DNA from: Hedera helix
Lineage: Eukaryota > Streptophyta > Magnoliopsida > Apiales > Araliaceae
NCBI GenBank assembly: GCA_947179155.2
Contig: OX359264.1
Span: 56,160,702-56,224,701, forward strand
Direction of reading: 5' to 3'
Length of the DNA stretch: 64,000 bases
The notes under the pieces are model-generated. The model did no database searches, had not been told where the DNA came from, and saw only the letters and a list, made by a program, of their open reading frames with translations. The stretch's first letter is position 1. Each line of letters begins with the position of its first letter. The position numbers and the translations under genes were made by a program. Positions 1 through 12,798 of the stretch are shown piece by piece.

Positions 1-568
1 TTAATATTAATCCTCTTTTCATTACATACATTTTTAAATTAATAATCGTAATAAAAATATACCTCCATAATTAATTTATATATAATTCACATTAATTGCT
101 TAATTTAAATAACTAAAATACACACATTTTATTTATTTAAACTTTTTACATGTCATAATATCCTGGATATTACAGTATCCCTTACCGTAATAAATTTAAG
201 AGTGTGAAAAGAATAATATTCCTTACCTTACACGTGACTGGATATTGATTTAAATGAGGTTGATCAACCTATATTTTCATAATAAAATTAGTAATTATCA
301 CATATAAATTTCAAAGTGTATGATAACTCGTATAATATGAGCTATCAAAATTATATATATTTAACATAATTTTTGTAGTATAATATAACTACTTTAAAAT
401 AGTTTTTAAAATAATATTCCAAAATAAATCTTCCAAATAAAGTTTTTTAAAAATGAATCTTCTCAAAGAAGAGTCTTCTAAAGGAAGATTTGTGAATATC
501 GTGAAAAATAGGAATTTATGAAATTACTACTCTTTAATAAAAGACTTACTTGAAAATTTTTTGCACTC
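1..568. other. AT-rich non-coding sequence
   Basis: No gene is visible. The stretch is AT-rich and contains a short GAGGTTGATC string at 256-265 that recurs at 2865-2874, just beyond the repeat pair that follows. It may be the flank of an older LTR-type element, because the sequence near 3420-3450 ends like a plant LTR (GGGCGTCACA). Confidence 0.5.
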
Positions 569-1865
569 CTTTTGGCTTTCAAATACTCAAAATAGTCTTA
601 CTATTCTCAGAGAAAACTCATAAAATTCTTATAGAAAAATTTTATGTTTTAGGTGTGATTTTTCTATTCAGCTGAGCAAGCTATTTATAGGAGAATGGAA
701 AGCACTGTGTGGTAGGTGAGAGCATGCCATTGTTGAATTCGTTCAGCACGTCAGTGCTGAATTCATTTAGCATGCACGTTTCTAAAATTTTAATTTCATA
801 TAGAACAAAACCTTATTATAATATTCATAATAAAACAAATAACTTTATATATTATATTAATAATAAAAAATTTATATATTATATTATATTATATTTATAT
901 AAAATATTATAATAAAATATTTTTTTTTCTCTCTCTTCCTTTCTCTTTCTCTTTTTTCTTTCTCTCTCTCTCTCTCTCTTTTTCCTCTCCTTCTCTCTTT
1001 CTTTCTCCAGCAACTTTCTCTCTCTCTATTTCTCTTTCTCTCTTTCTTCCTTTTTTCCTCTCTCTCCCTCTTTTCTTCATTTCCTAAGCCATTTTTCTCC
1101 ATTGGCCCCCACCAATATATATTATTATTATAATAATCAAAATACCTACTATCAATACAATAATTAAGGTAATATTACAACAGTGATAATAATAATTCAA
1201 CGATAATGTAAGAAACATGTTACAGATTATTATTAATTTAATAATATAAATTATTGTGTATTTGCTACTGTGACAATTATTAGGTTCAATAATTTTAAAC
1301 TACAGTGCACCAACAATTATTGAGTCAATGATATGAAATACAGTGTAACGACAATTATTTAATCAATAATGCAAAATACTGTGTAACAACAATTATTGAA
1401 TTGTTAACATAAAATATTATGCAGTGACAATTATTGATGAAATGATGCGTAATAGTTACCGTGTCAATTATCAAACCAATAATATGAGACACTGTGCAAT
1501 ACCGTGTGCTACTGTAGAGTACCGCGTGCTATAGTAAAATAATATAAATTACCGTATGCTACTATTCTTTTATCACCGGTATTTTAACAGTTAACACCGT
1601 TGACTATTTTTATTTAAAAATGTTACTTCTGTCGTTTTCTATATCCGACAATTATTCCGTTGTGGGGTCCACCAATAATTAGTTATTTCGGCGCCGTCGT
1701 ACGGCCCGAATATTCCCCGACAAAACGAATATTGTCCGACAAAATAAAATTTGCACATAACATCCTTAACTTTCAATTTCGTCAATTTAACCACTTACTG
1801 TTTCATGAAAAAAAATATATGAAAAAAAATTAAATTTTATATTTCATAAAATTCGGGGTCTTACA
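569..1865. repeat. LTR-like repeat, copy A of a direct tandem pair
   Basis: This 1297-bp unit starts CTTTTGGCTTTCAA and ends TTCGGGGTCTTACA. The next unit starts and ends with the same strings. On the minus strand it begins TGTAAGACCCCGAAT, a common start for plant Ty3/gypsy LTRs. It has a TATA-like CTATTTATAGGAG near 690 and a long CT-rich tract at about 925-1088 that copy B lacks. No protein domain is seen. The outer end of the true LTR is not established, so the family call is inference. Confidence 0.6.
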
Positions 1866-2859
1866 CTTTTGGCTTTCAAACACTCAAAATAACCTTACTA
1901 TTCTCAGAGAAACTCATAAAATTATTATAGAAAAATTTTATGTTTTAGGTGTGATTTTTCTATTCAGCTGAGCAAGCTATTTATAGGAGAAAAGAGGGCA
2001 CTATGCATGGTAGGTGGGGGTAGGTGGTTGGTTACTGCTCGCCAGCAGCAGCAGCCTCGTGCTGCAAATTTTTTTCTTCAATTTCAACTTCACCAACTCA
2101 TGTGAGCCCCACCAATGGGTCCACATGTTTCTTACTATTCACGTTACTATTTCAAATAGTAAAATTATTATTATTATTTTATTTATTTATTTATTTATTC
2201 TTCTTGTGAGTCCAACATATAAAATAAAATAATGTTACCACAATAATGTAAGAAACACGTTACATATTTTTATTAATTTAATAATATAAATTATAGTGTA
2301 TTTGCTACTGTGACAATTATTATGTTCAATAATTTTAAACTACAGTGCACCAACAATTATTGACTCAATGATATGAAATACAGTGTAATGACAATTATTG
2401 AATCAATAATGCAAAATACTGTGCAACAACAATTATTGATGAATACTGTGCAATGACCACGTTATCAGATCAATAATATGAGATACTGTGCAATACCGTG
2501 TGCTACTGTAGAGTACCGCGTGCTACAGTAAAATATCATAAATTACCGTATGCTACTATTCTTTTATCACCGGTATTTTAACAGTTAACACCGTTGACTA
2601 TTTTTATTTAAAAATGTTACTTCTGTCGTTTTCTATATTCGACAAATATTTCGTTGTGGGGTCCACCAATAATTAGTTATTTCGGCGCCGTCGTACGGCC
2701 CGAATATTCCCCGACAAAACGAATATTGTCCGACAAAATAAAATTTGCACATAACATCCTTAACTTTCAATTTCGTCAATTTAGCCACTTACTGTTTCAT
2801 GAAAAAATATATATGAAGAAAAATTAAATTTTATATTTCATAAAATTCGGGGTCTTACA
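1866..2859. repeat. LTR-like repeat, copy B of a direct tandem pair
   Basis: This 994-bp unit abuts copy A with no spacer. It shares the opening (TTTTGGCTTTCAAACACTC), the TATA-like stretch near 1980, the central ACAATTATTGA-rich part and the terminal GGGGTCTTACA. The length difference is mostly in the middle, where copy A has the CT-rich tract and extra ACAATTATT-type repeats. Head-to-tail abutment suggests unequal recombination between LTRs or tandem duplication. Confidence 0.6.
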
Positions 2860-3677
2860 ACAAGAGGTTGATCCCCTCGAATACCAAAACAATAAAAGGG
2901 TCAGATACATATCTGATTTACCTTAAATATTAGTGCATGGTCCTTAAAGGCCACTCAGCAGTAAAGACTCAATCATTTCTTTGAATTAAAATTTGATTCT
3001 TGTTCTTTCACAATTATTATATATTGTTGAAATCTCTGAAGCTATTCTCATTCAATCATGATATATCAAATCTTGTATTTACTGTTCTTAAACTTACTGA
3101 GCAAGCTAGTTGTTTACCATTCCTATATCATAACTTATTTTTCAATTAAACCCGAATGCTCCAAGAAAGAAAGACAAGGGCAAAGAAAAAGCCAAAACAT
3201 AGAATTATCATACTATTAGTGTAACTATTTAATGTTATTTAAATATTATAAATCTTTTGCGAATCCCTTAAGATATGTATGGTGTATGTTAAAGTTATAA
3301 GACCTTGAGATTGTATTACCTTTTTGTAAGGAACCGTGATGTATTATTCCGCTAAGATTAAATGAAGACTATGTTTTTAGTTGTTATTATATATTGGATT
3401 GTGAGCATTATTCATAAGGTTATGGAACTCGGATTTGAGGGCGTCACATATATTTTGATATAAAATGACCAAAATACCCTAAGCATTGAATATCCTAATT
3501 TGAGTTCGAGATAAAATTTTGATATGAGAACTTCACCACTGAGTTCGAAATGTCAAATTTAGTAAAAAAATGACTATAAAGTTTATATGGTGAAAATGTT
3601 AACTTTTAGGGTCAAAGTTGACTTTTAGAGTGAAGAGCTTAAACTTAGAATTCAGAGATAAATATAATAAAACGTAC
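2860..3677. other. Non-coding, probable decayed LTR-element sequence
   Basis: No open frame of interest. The segment around 3340-3450 ends TTGAGGGCGTCACA. Read on the minus strand this is TGTGACGCCCTCAAATC, which resembles the start of plant gypsy LTRs. It may be the outer element into which the 569-2859 repeats were inserted. Confidence 0.35.
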
Positions 3678-3987
3678 ATCACTATTAAGGATGTAAATGA
3701 ATATAAACGAATCCGAATATAGCAATATCCGTATCCGTATCCGAAAAATCAATTCGCTATCCGTAATCGTATTCGGTATTTGGCGAATTTTAAAAATGTT
3801 ATCCGTATTCGGTATTTGAAATAATATCCGAATACGGATAATATTCATTTTCGTTTATTTTATTCAAATATCTAGATTCGTTTATCAATCACCTAATTAA
3901 AAAATCATTCAAATTATTTACAAAAAATAAAGAAAAAATTGAATAATTACTCATAACCAATCACAATTTACAGTTTAAACCATACAT

Positions 3988-6860
3988 ATTAATGAATGAA
4001 TGTTAATTTATTTATTTTTAATAAATACAATAATCAATACTCTAAATTATAAATCAAATAAGTTTTTATTATTTTTGAAATCCTAAATTCAAAATGAATG
4101 CTCTTCTTATTAATGGTTAGATGTCCATTAATAAGTAGATGCCCATTTTATGTGTTAATTTAGAGTAATACTGTAGTGTGTATGAATATTTATAATCTAT
4201 AATTATAACATTTAAATTATATTTATAACACTTGTTAAATGATACATTTTAAATATATTGTAACACTATATATAACTATAATGAAGGGGGGGGGGGAATA
4301 ATGAGTTTTAAAGTATAGTTCATTAATGAATGAATGTTAATTTATTTATTTTTAATAAATACAATAATCAATACTCTAAATTATAATTCAAATAAGTTTT
4401 CATTATTTTTGAAATCCAAAATTCAAAATGAATGTTCTACTTATTAATGTTTAGATGCCCATTAATAAGTAGATGTCTATTTTATGTGTTAATTTAAAAT
4501 AATACTGTAATGTGTATGAATATTTATAATCTATAATTATAACATTTAAATAATATTATAAGACTTGTTAAACGATACATTTTAGATATATTGTAACACT
4601 ATATATAACTAGAATAAGGGAAAAAATAATGAGTTTTAAAGTATAGTTCATTAATGAATGAATGTTAATTTATTTATTTTTAATAAATACAATAATTGTT
4701 GGTCGAAATCAGAACTGTTTATTTATTAGTTAAATTTTGCTCTCGAATTCATTTGAACGAATAACGTATAAGCATACACGGTCAACAAGTAATAAAGTGA
4801 AAGTAAAAGTCGATCCCACGAGAAATTAGTTCAAACGAGTTCCAAATACTGATTACATCAAGTCAATCTTAATTCAAACAGTTGATTTAATGGAAGAAAG
4901 AAAAATGAAAATAATGCAAATTAACATTTAAACTATAAAGCAATTTAAGATAGGTGAATCTAAGAATGCAATTTCCCCCAACATTTCATTTTTATCTCTT
5001 AACTCTCTCACAATTATACAGTTACGACGAATTGTCAACTGAAAATACAATAGTACTTATAGACATCTTTCGCTAGCCAAATAAGCGTATCCTATCCAAA
5101 CTTATCCCATTTGACAGAATTCAGACAAGAACAACCCAAGCAAGATAATTCACTATATTTTTATGAGAAATAACACAAGCAGAGTTTTTAAACACATATT
5201 CTCACATTGGCTATACGCGGCACATATGTATATGTATATCCTACAAGCAAATCATGCATATGCTCCTAAGAACAATTACACAACACATATTATCATATTT
5301 AGGCCCAAACCTATAATTCATCTTCAAATTTCATATAGGTTTTTCTAAATCAATCACTTACAATTAATTGATACATTAAGCACAAATATGACAAACCAAT
5401 CTATATGGTGCCAATCAAGAGAAAAGAAAATCAATTTCAACAACAAATTGTATTCAAAAGCATACTTAGATTCCAAGGTAAGAAGTTAACAAATATTCAT
5501 TACAAATCCATAAGAAATCCAATACAATGAAATACAATGATAATAAAGAGTTAGAAATATAAACTTGTTGTCATCCAAGTAAAACCTCCAAGCTCCCCTA
5601 TCCATGGCTCCATCAATGACTTCTTTGGTTGCTCTTTATCTTTTTCATTGTATTTATTCCAAAAATGGAGAGAATTGGATCAAGAATTAAAGGTATGGTG
5701 GTTTCTCATGGTGAAAAACCACATTCCTTCATCTTCTGTCAAGCCCTAATCTCTCTCTCTCTCTCTCCCCCAAATGAAAAAAGAATGAAAGATATCTATT
5801 TTAGGGCTGAAAATGGACTTAAAAGCTGAATCTGCCGATCATGAACAGTACCACTATCGCGGCGGTCCTATATAATTTCCTAGGCATATACTTTGGGCGC
5901 CGCGACGGTGGAATGGAGCGCCGCGGCGGTGAAACCTGCTGTTGGATTCTGCATTGCATTACCGTTACGGCAGTAGCAGGACACTGCTGCGACGGTGACC
6001 TCTGTGCAAATTTTACCAAAATGTCCTTCCAGCTATATATTTCTACAAAAATTAAATTAGAATACATAAAATATATAGAAATAATATAAATTACCTAAAA
6101 TATAAATAACACACATAAAACTAATATTACATCATATTTTACAATAATAACAGAAAAACATATAAAACTAACTAAAATGCTAAAGAATTCACAATATAAT
6201 CAAGTCAAAGGTATTAAATAAATAGGTATAAAAATCAATCATCAATAATCAATACTCTAAATTACAATTCAAATAAGTTTTCATTATTTTTGAAATCCTA
6301 AATTCAAAATGAATGCTCTACTTATTAATGTCTAGATACATTAATAAGTATATATCCATTTTATTTGTTAATTTGGAATAATACTGTAGTGTGTATGAAT
6401 ATTTATAATCTATAATTATAACATTTAAATGATATTTATAACACTTGTTAAATGATGCATTTTAGACATATGTAACACTAAATGTAACTAAAATAAAGGG
6501 AAAAAGTAATAAGTTTAAAAGTATAGTTCATTAATGAATGAATGTTAATTTATTTATTTTTAATAAATATAATAATCAAGACTCTAAATTACAATTCAAA
6601 TAAATTTTTATTATTTTTGAAATCCTAAATTTTAAAATGAATGATCTACTTATTAAAGTTTGATGTACATTAATAAGTTGATATCCATTTTATATGTTTG
6701 GAGTAATATTGTAGTGTGTATGAATATTTATAATATCTAATTATAACATTTAAATGATATTTATAACATTTATGACACTTGTTAAATGTTCCAAAAGTTA
6801 TATTGTAACACTTGTTAAATGATATTTATAACACTTGTTAAATGATGCATTTTAGATATT
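3988..6860. repeat. ~330-bp tandem array, four units, interrupted
   Basis: Units begin with the TTAATGAATGAATGTTAA motif at about 3988, 4321, 4649 and 6529. The third unit is split by the LTR at 4697-6244. Each unit holds the same landmarks: AATACTCTAAATTA, GAATGCTC.ACTTATTAATG, TAGTGTGTATGAATATT and ACACTTGTTAAATGAT. Copies differ by scattered substitutions and small indels, including a G(10)-type run near 4285. This is satellite-like expansion inside the hAT-like element. Confidence 0.8.
4697..6244 (-). mobile_element. Solo LTR nested in the tandem array
   Basis: The element runs from TGTTGGTCGAAATC to ...CAATCATCA, so it has TG...CA ends, and is flanked by a perfect 5-bp duplication ATAAT at 4692-4696 and 6245-6249. 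It is 1548 bp with no internal coding region or second LTR, which identifies a solo LTR left by LTR-LTR recombination. The sequence shared with the element at 8003-9580 includes ATACACGGTCAACAAGTAATA, the CGATCCCACGAGA block and the distal TAAAATGCT...GGTATAAAAA block. Orientation (minus) is inferred from the AT-rich TGATNATGAG-type start on that strand. A GC-rich core lies at 5855-6000. Confidence 0.85.
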
Positions 6861-7301
6861 TTAACTTTATAATAGTAAAAATTCATTAACTATACTTAAA
6901 TCAATTTATTAATATTATAATAAAAGTGTTATTTCCTACTTTTTAGAAGTGAAATGACATATTTTAAAAATAAATTTCGTATGATAGTGAAAACTAATTA
7001 TTATATAAGAAAGAGCACTTAAAAAAAATTATTTTGCTTATTAGTTTATTATATATATATAAGTTATTAAAAATATCGGATTCCGGATATTCGCTATCCG
7101 CTAGATATATTTACGGATGGATATTAAACGAATATGAATACACTTATATCCGTATTCATATTCGTTTATTTGCGGATACTTTTAAACCGAATACGGATAT
7201 GTTCGGGTTTTTTTCGAATGCGAATAATATTCGGATTTTTTCGAATACAAATGCGAACGAATAAGAATGTTTTAGTTACCATTTATAGCCCTAATCACCA
7301 T

Positions 7302-7708
7302 GTTGATTCGGACGTCGATTTTAATAGGAATCCACTGTAAACATGAGATGATAGAAAAGTTGGTTTTTGAAAGTCAATCGTTGACTTTATAAAATATTAG
7401 GTTTTAATATTTAATTATATAAGCTTATTCTCAATTTCTTTCTTGCCGGCTAAGTTAGAATGGAAGTAGGAGGTGGCGTATATGCATGTGGCCCGTAGAG
7501 AAAGAAGAAAAAAAAGAGGGGGAAAGAAAAGGAGAAAGAAAATCAGTAGACAAAGAGAATAGGGCATGACAACAGGGTGAGAGAGACGGAAAGGAAGGAG
7601 AAATGAGAGAAATGAGTTTTTAGATGATTATGTTGAGAAGGAACAACACCATTTAAAAACTGGAAAACCATACTGTTTCAGCACTAGGTACGGTACCTCT
7701 CTTGACCC

Positions 7709-7750
<42 letters not shown>

Positions 7751-7809
7751 TATTACTATTTCTTGTTGATAATTGTCTATATATGTTTATATCGATAACA
7801 TTAAGAATA
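7302..7809. other. Non-coding with (AAT)n microsatellite
   Basis: A purine-rich stretch at about 7500-7610 is followed by an uninterrupted AAT trinucleotide run at 7711-7750. Nothing gene-like is seen. Confidence 0.6.
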
Positions 7810-7962
7810 TTAGAGTAAGAATAAGTTTACAAACAGAATTTTAAAACACAAATTTTAATATAAATTTTTATTTTACCATTAAAAAGTGAGTGTTAAGACT
7901 CACTTTTTAATAGTGAGATAAGAATTTGTGTTTAATATTTGTGTGTAAACTTATCAAGAGTA
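7810..7962. mobile_element. Small hairpin MITE
   Basis: The sequence folds on itself: the left arm AGAATAAGTTTACAAAC pairs with the right arm GTGTAAACTTATCAAGAG, and the centre holds ATTAAAAAGTGAGTG facing ACTCACTTTTTAAT. It is about 150 bp with no coding potential. A related hairpin with the same AAAAAGT core lies at 30183-30322. Confidence 0.55.
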
Positions 7963-8002
7963 ATATCCCAAGTTACAGAAGTGAGTTGATTAGGAAAACC
8001 AT

Positions 8003-9580
8003 TGTTGAGTATTTTCTATATGAATATATGCGTGCAAGTATACACGATCAACAAGTAATATAATGATAAGTCAAAGTATCGATCTCACAGAGAATTACAT
8101 CTAATATTTTTCAAATACCAATTTTATATCAACTCAATCTTATTTAAACATATGAATTAAATTAAAATTATCAATTAAACTAACTAATAAAAATAAATAA
8201 TAAAATAAATAAATCTAAGATTATTAATTTCACCCAATGCTTCATTCAAATCTCATAATTCTCCATTTAATTATACGATCACGATGAATTGTTAACCAGG
8301 AATTCTTAATTATTTATAAGCCTCTTTCCATTAGCAAATAAAATTATTCATTCTAATTAAATTACTATATTCCTATGTAATTTAAATTAGAACTGATTCA
8401 TTAAGAACAAATTCCCTAAATTGGTTACACATGGCATATAGGTATATTCCTATCCTATACACAAATTATGTATTCCAACTAATGTAGAATATCACAATCA
8501 CATGTCATTATATTCAGATCCAAATCTATAATCAATCTCCCAATTTCATATAGATTATCCTAAATTAATTAATGGCCAAGCAATTATTACATGAATGCAC
8601 AAAATATAATGATCAATTCATATAGTGCCAATCAAACAGAAAGATAATCAATTTAAACTAAACATTAACATCCATTAAAATCTTAAATTAAAAAGTCCTT
8701 CATAACAGATAAAATTATAATCACAAAATATTCAACAACAATAAAAGACTTAAATAATAAAAAGACTAGAGAAGAAAAATAGCCGCTAATCTTCTATCTC
8801 CAAGCTTATTTCATCCATGACGTTCATCTTTGTTAATATCTTGCTTGCTCTAGAACTCCAAAATTTGGAAAGGAATTAGCCTCTCATAATGTTCATTGGC
8901 TTTTTCCCAACACCTAAATAATACATATAATGAGAATATTTATAGGAGTATTTATTTTTCCTAACCCTAATAGGAATTAAAATCCAATTCGGAATCAAAT
9001 TAATGCAAAAATCGCGAAAAATCTTGTTGCTGGCCAATTTTCGTGTCGCCAAACGCGGCCTTACCAAGTCAGCATCCTTCTTACGCGCTCAGACCAACCC
9101 GCGCATTGCGCGCACATATAAGAATAATACCACCCGCGCATTGCGCGGGTTCACATCTTTCCTTCCATGGTCGTTCGATAAAACGGCACCGTTGAGGCTG
9201 ATGATCCCATGCATGTACGCATTGCGCCTGATCCCCTGCGACACCACAGCCAAACGACGCCGTCTGTCTTCGTTTCATGCAAAGACGGATACGCGCGCAT
9301 GGCGCGGCCAAGGCTAGTTCAGGTTATTACGATTTTGCCACCAACAATTGCTTTATTAGAATTTTAGCCCTCAGAATTGCTGTTAATTTCAGATATGCCA
9401 CCAAGGATTATTTTACCTACAAAATAAAATATAAATTAATTAAAAATAATATAAAAATACTAAAAATAGTAAATACACATAAAATTAAATAAATTACCTA
9501 AAATCAATTAAAATGCTTAAAAACTAACAAATAAGTAAGCCTAAAAATACTCAATAAAAAGGTATAAAAACTCATTATCA
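8003..9580 (-). mobile_element. Solo LTR, same family as 4697-6244
   Basis: The element begins TGTTGAGTATTTTC and ends CTCATTATCA, and is flanked by a perfect 5-bp duplication ACCAT at 7998-8002 and 9581-9585. It is 1578 bp, close to the length of its relative at 4697. It shares the ATACACGATCAACAAGTAATA block, the CGATCTCACAGAGAA block, and the GGTATAAAAACTCATTATCA end. The centre is GC-rich, with repeated CCGCGCATTGCGCG strings near 9100-9150. Open frames inside it are not supported as genes. Confidence 0.85.
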
Positions 9581-9585
9581 ACCAT

Positions 9586-11180
9586 CCCTCCTTACGTGGT
9601 TGTACACTCTTACTTTGTGTTGTGTTCTTTTGTGTGCTGTCTGTGTTTTGAACTCTATTTTTCGTGACATTTTGTTAATATTAGTCATTATTTTGTTTTT
9701 AAAAAAAGCGTGCTAATTTGATAGGTGTTAACGCTCAAATTTGTCCATATTTTTAGTCAATCTTGAATGTGAATCTGCAAAAAAAAAAATTTTTTTTTAT
9801 AGAAAAGTACTTAATGATTTGGACTGCCAAGAAATATCTTTGGTATGAGAGTTGGTTGATGACTTGAGCCCTCTGGTGTGAGAATAAAACAAATTTCGAG
9901 TAAATTAATAATTGAGGTGACAAGCACTTGGTAGGCTATAATGATGTGTTTGTATCTTTATTATTCATTTTATATTTGTAGTTTAGCTGCACGACTACAA
10001 TTCTTAATTGAAAATGTGTAAAGATATGTTATTGAAAAAGGTAATTATCATACGTAAACACTATTGAATATGATAGTTGAATTGTGTCTTAGTTGGTGAG
10101 GCACATTATAGATGCTCAAGACACAATGGACTGGTTAGGAATAAAGCCCAATATGAACAACCCGTGCATGTTAGTAAATATGCGGCCTAACAATATTTAT
10201 ATAAGATCTCAATATATAATAACTATATTTTCTGTTATAACCTCTTAAGTGAACTTGATGAAATAAGAAGATATTATTCAGATATAATTTGATTCAAATT
10301 TAAGATTTAACTTAAAAAACTACTAATTTAAGTCCATAGTACTTGGAGTTGAAAATAGTTACATGACTCTTGTACATATTATATTCAGTCAAGAAAAGTA
10401 TAAGTACACACAAATCAAACATAATATTATCTTCAATATTAAAAAGTATTGTGTGACACGGATCTCAATGTAAAAAAATATTTTTTAATTGTATAGATGA
10501 TATTGTGTTTGAATTTTGTATTTGGTTTGTTGAACATAGATTATTGTTGATCTCTAATATGTTTGAAGCTTTCCTCTGTTTAGTATTAATAATTTGAATT
10601 ATCTAATAAATATTAAATTAGTTAAATACCTAATAACAAAATAATTATTTTTAAATTGTAATCGGGCTGCCTCGAGTCCATTTTGAATCACTTTGTGGCC
10701 GAACTAGGCCAGTTCAATGGTTATAAAATACGGTGAAACCAGACCAACTCATACGATATCTTATATATATATATATATATATATATAGCGGGAGAACCTC
10801 ACATGTCTTTTTAGTCTCACCATTTTTTCTTTCTAAATTCTACCTCTTAGTTTAAAAATTTTCATATTTTACCATCTAAATGTACTCATATTTTTGTTTT
10901 ATCTTTAAAATTAAATTTATAATTTTTAAAATTAATTATACACAAAATATAAATTACACAAGTAAAGCGTGGATGGTGGGGTTGAGCTCATATACACACC
11001 TGGCACAGCCGGGTTGATCGATCCGAGTACCATCTTATGATCCGAATTAATGACACACGGAGTAAAGTAAAAACCCCAGGCGCCATTTTTCCCCGCAAGT
11101 TTCAAATATACACTTGATCATTCATCTAGGTAGCATTGCCCAGATTCAATGGTCATGGCAAAGTTTGCTTTCGCCTCAAA
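9586..11180. other. Non-coding, upstream of the transporter gene
   Basis: AT-rich sequence with a (TA)n run at 10762-10787. From about 10960 the composition becomes less AT-rich and plausibly contains the promoter of the downstream gene, but I could not assign a firm TATA box. Confidence 0.5.
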
Positions 11181-11189
11181 TTCACATAA

Positions 11190-11290
11190 ATACTTTCTGT
11201 TTCTCTCCCGTGGACCGTGGTTGAAGCTAGTACCATAATGGATGGTTTGACTTAAGGAGCCTCGAAAACTGTTCCCATTTCAATATCCAG
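11190..11290 (+). promoter_or_regulatory. Candidate 5' leader exon of the transporter gene
   Basis: Upstream of the transporter ATG (12799) a splice acceptor TCAATGGCAG lies at about 12779-12788, leaving only 10 nt of leader in that exon. A non-coding leader exon must therefore lie further 5'. A consensus donor CAG/GTACTCTC at 11290/11291 is the best candidate. The leader would include a five-codon upstream frame starting at the ATG near 11238. This is inference without transcript data. Confidence 0.35.
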
Positions 11291-12798
11291 GTACTCTCTC
11301 TTTCTCGCACCTGGATTCTTGCTATCCCTCTGTTTCTCTCTCCACTTTCAATTTCCATTTTTAAAACCTTATGGTTTTTTTTTCTAGAAATGGCAGCCTG
11401 CTTCAGATCCACGCTTTTAGCTTTGCGTTCTTCGCAAAAGAACTGGAATTCACGGCAATTCGCATGACCCTTTTCTTGATCTACCTCCCTCAGCTGTCTT
11501 CTTAATGTTCGATCAATTCTGCTCTAATATAATGTATTATTCTTGAGGAGTTGTAATACATATTTAGTATTTACTTTTTAAATATTTGATTCCAAATAAA
11601 TTGCCAACTTTTTAGTAGAATTAATCCAATGGGGGGTTAATAAGTTGGTTTAGTTTTCTATTTGTAGTGAACCGGTCTATAATTCTAGTGGAGAGAGATA
11701 CTGATACTATCCCAAGTTCCTCAGAAGTAAACTGGTGAGAACTCATCTTTTATTTTAGTCGTGATGTTTACCCATTTCCATATTGTCGTTCTAATAATGA
11801 ATGTTTTGTAGGCTGATTCTAAATTTAGAAATGATATAATTCTGTGAGTTCTCACAGTCATTTGAATTCCCTTGATGATTTCTTGTGGGTTAGCATAATC
11901 TTGATGTTCCTGAATCCTGATAGCTTAACAGTAACAATACCTGCTCAAGTTAAATGTAATGGATCAGTGTTAAGTCAGACTGCGTTGGAAGCATTCCATT
12001 AGCATCTTGAAATTCCTACAATTCTAGACTTTCTAATTCAAAATGTCCCAATCCCTTGCTGACTTATGTTTGAGTCATGCTAGATTTGGATGTTAATTGT
12101 CCGAAGTTTGCTCATTTGTTGTTGAGGTCATAGCTAATGATGTTGTTGAAGTTTTGCTAATATGAGGAATCAGTATACTCTACACATCAAATATTGTGGT
12201 GCCAAAGGCTTTTGCAGTTTTTGCTATTCTGGTTGTTTATCTGTTTATATAAGTGAAAACTGATTGAGGAATTGGTAAGCATTAATATTTTAACTTGGAA
12301 GTAGATGACTGCAGCAAACCTTCATCCTTTTTCGGTAATTTCTTTGTGGTATTTGTTTCTTAATTTTCATGATCTCTGCTATATGATTCGGAGCTTTCTG
12401 TGTTTAGTTCTCATTTTATTTCACTTTTGTATCCTGCTTTATTTAGGTTTCTCAAACAAGGGTTTGATCATAATTGCACCAACAACAATTTCAGCAACTG
12501 TTTATTTTATGTCAGATTCGGCATGATTTCTGTAAACATTTGCGCGAAGAAATAAGTTTTAATCTTGTAACTTCATAAAATAGAAATTTAAATTCAACAT
12601 AGCCCCCCTCTTTGCTTATATTCCATGTTTTCATTTCTCTTTTCAATGACTTCAAATTGATCAAATGACATTTAAAAGTCACTGGACGAGTTACTATCTT
12701 GTATCATGGTGATGGCAAATGGACACTTATAGAGAATGCGCATTTGACATTGTTATACAAAAGTTTATACTGTTTCTGGTCAATGGCAGGTCAGTTCC

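Larger units (their letters stand above)
3686..7293. mobile_element. hAT-like non-autonomous element (composite)
   Basis: The left end reads TAAGGATGTAAATG and runs into CGAATCCGAATA-type repeats (3686-3850). The right end, reverse-complemented, reads TAGGGCTATAAATG and also contains many ATCCG/CGAATA motifs (7075-7265), so the ends are inverted repeats. The flanks carry ATCACTAT (3678-3685) and ATCACCAT (7294-7301), a plausible 8-bp target-site duplication with one mismatch, which is the hAT size. There is no transposase. The interior is a ~330-bp tandem array interrupted by a solo LTR. Confidence 0.55.

Noticed and set aside
884..1102. Arg/Glu/Lys-rich minus-strand frame
   Set aside because: It is the reverse reading of the CT-rich tract in LTR-like copy A.
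9003..9317. Overlapping frames on both strands in a GC-richer stretch
   Set aside because: They lie inside the solo LTR at 8003-9580 and have no recognisable domain.
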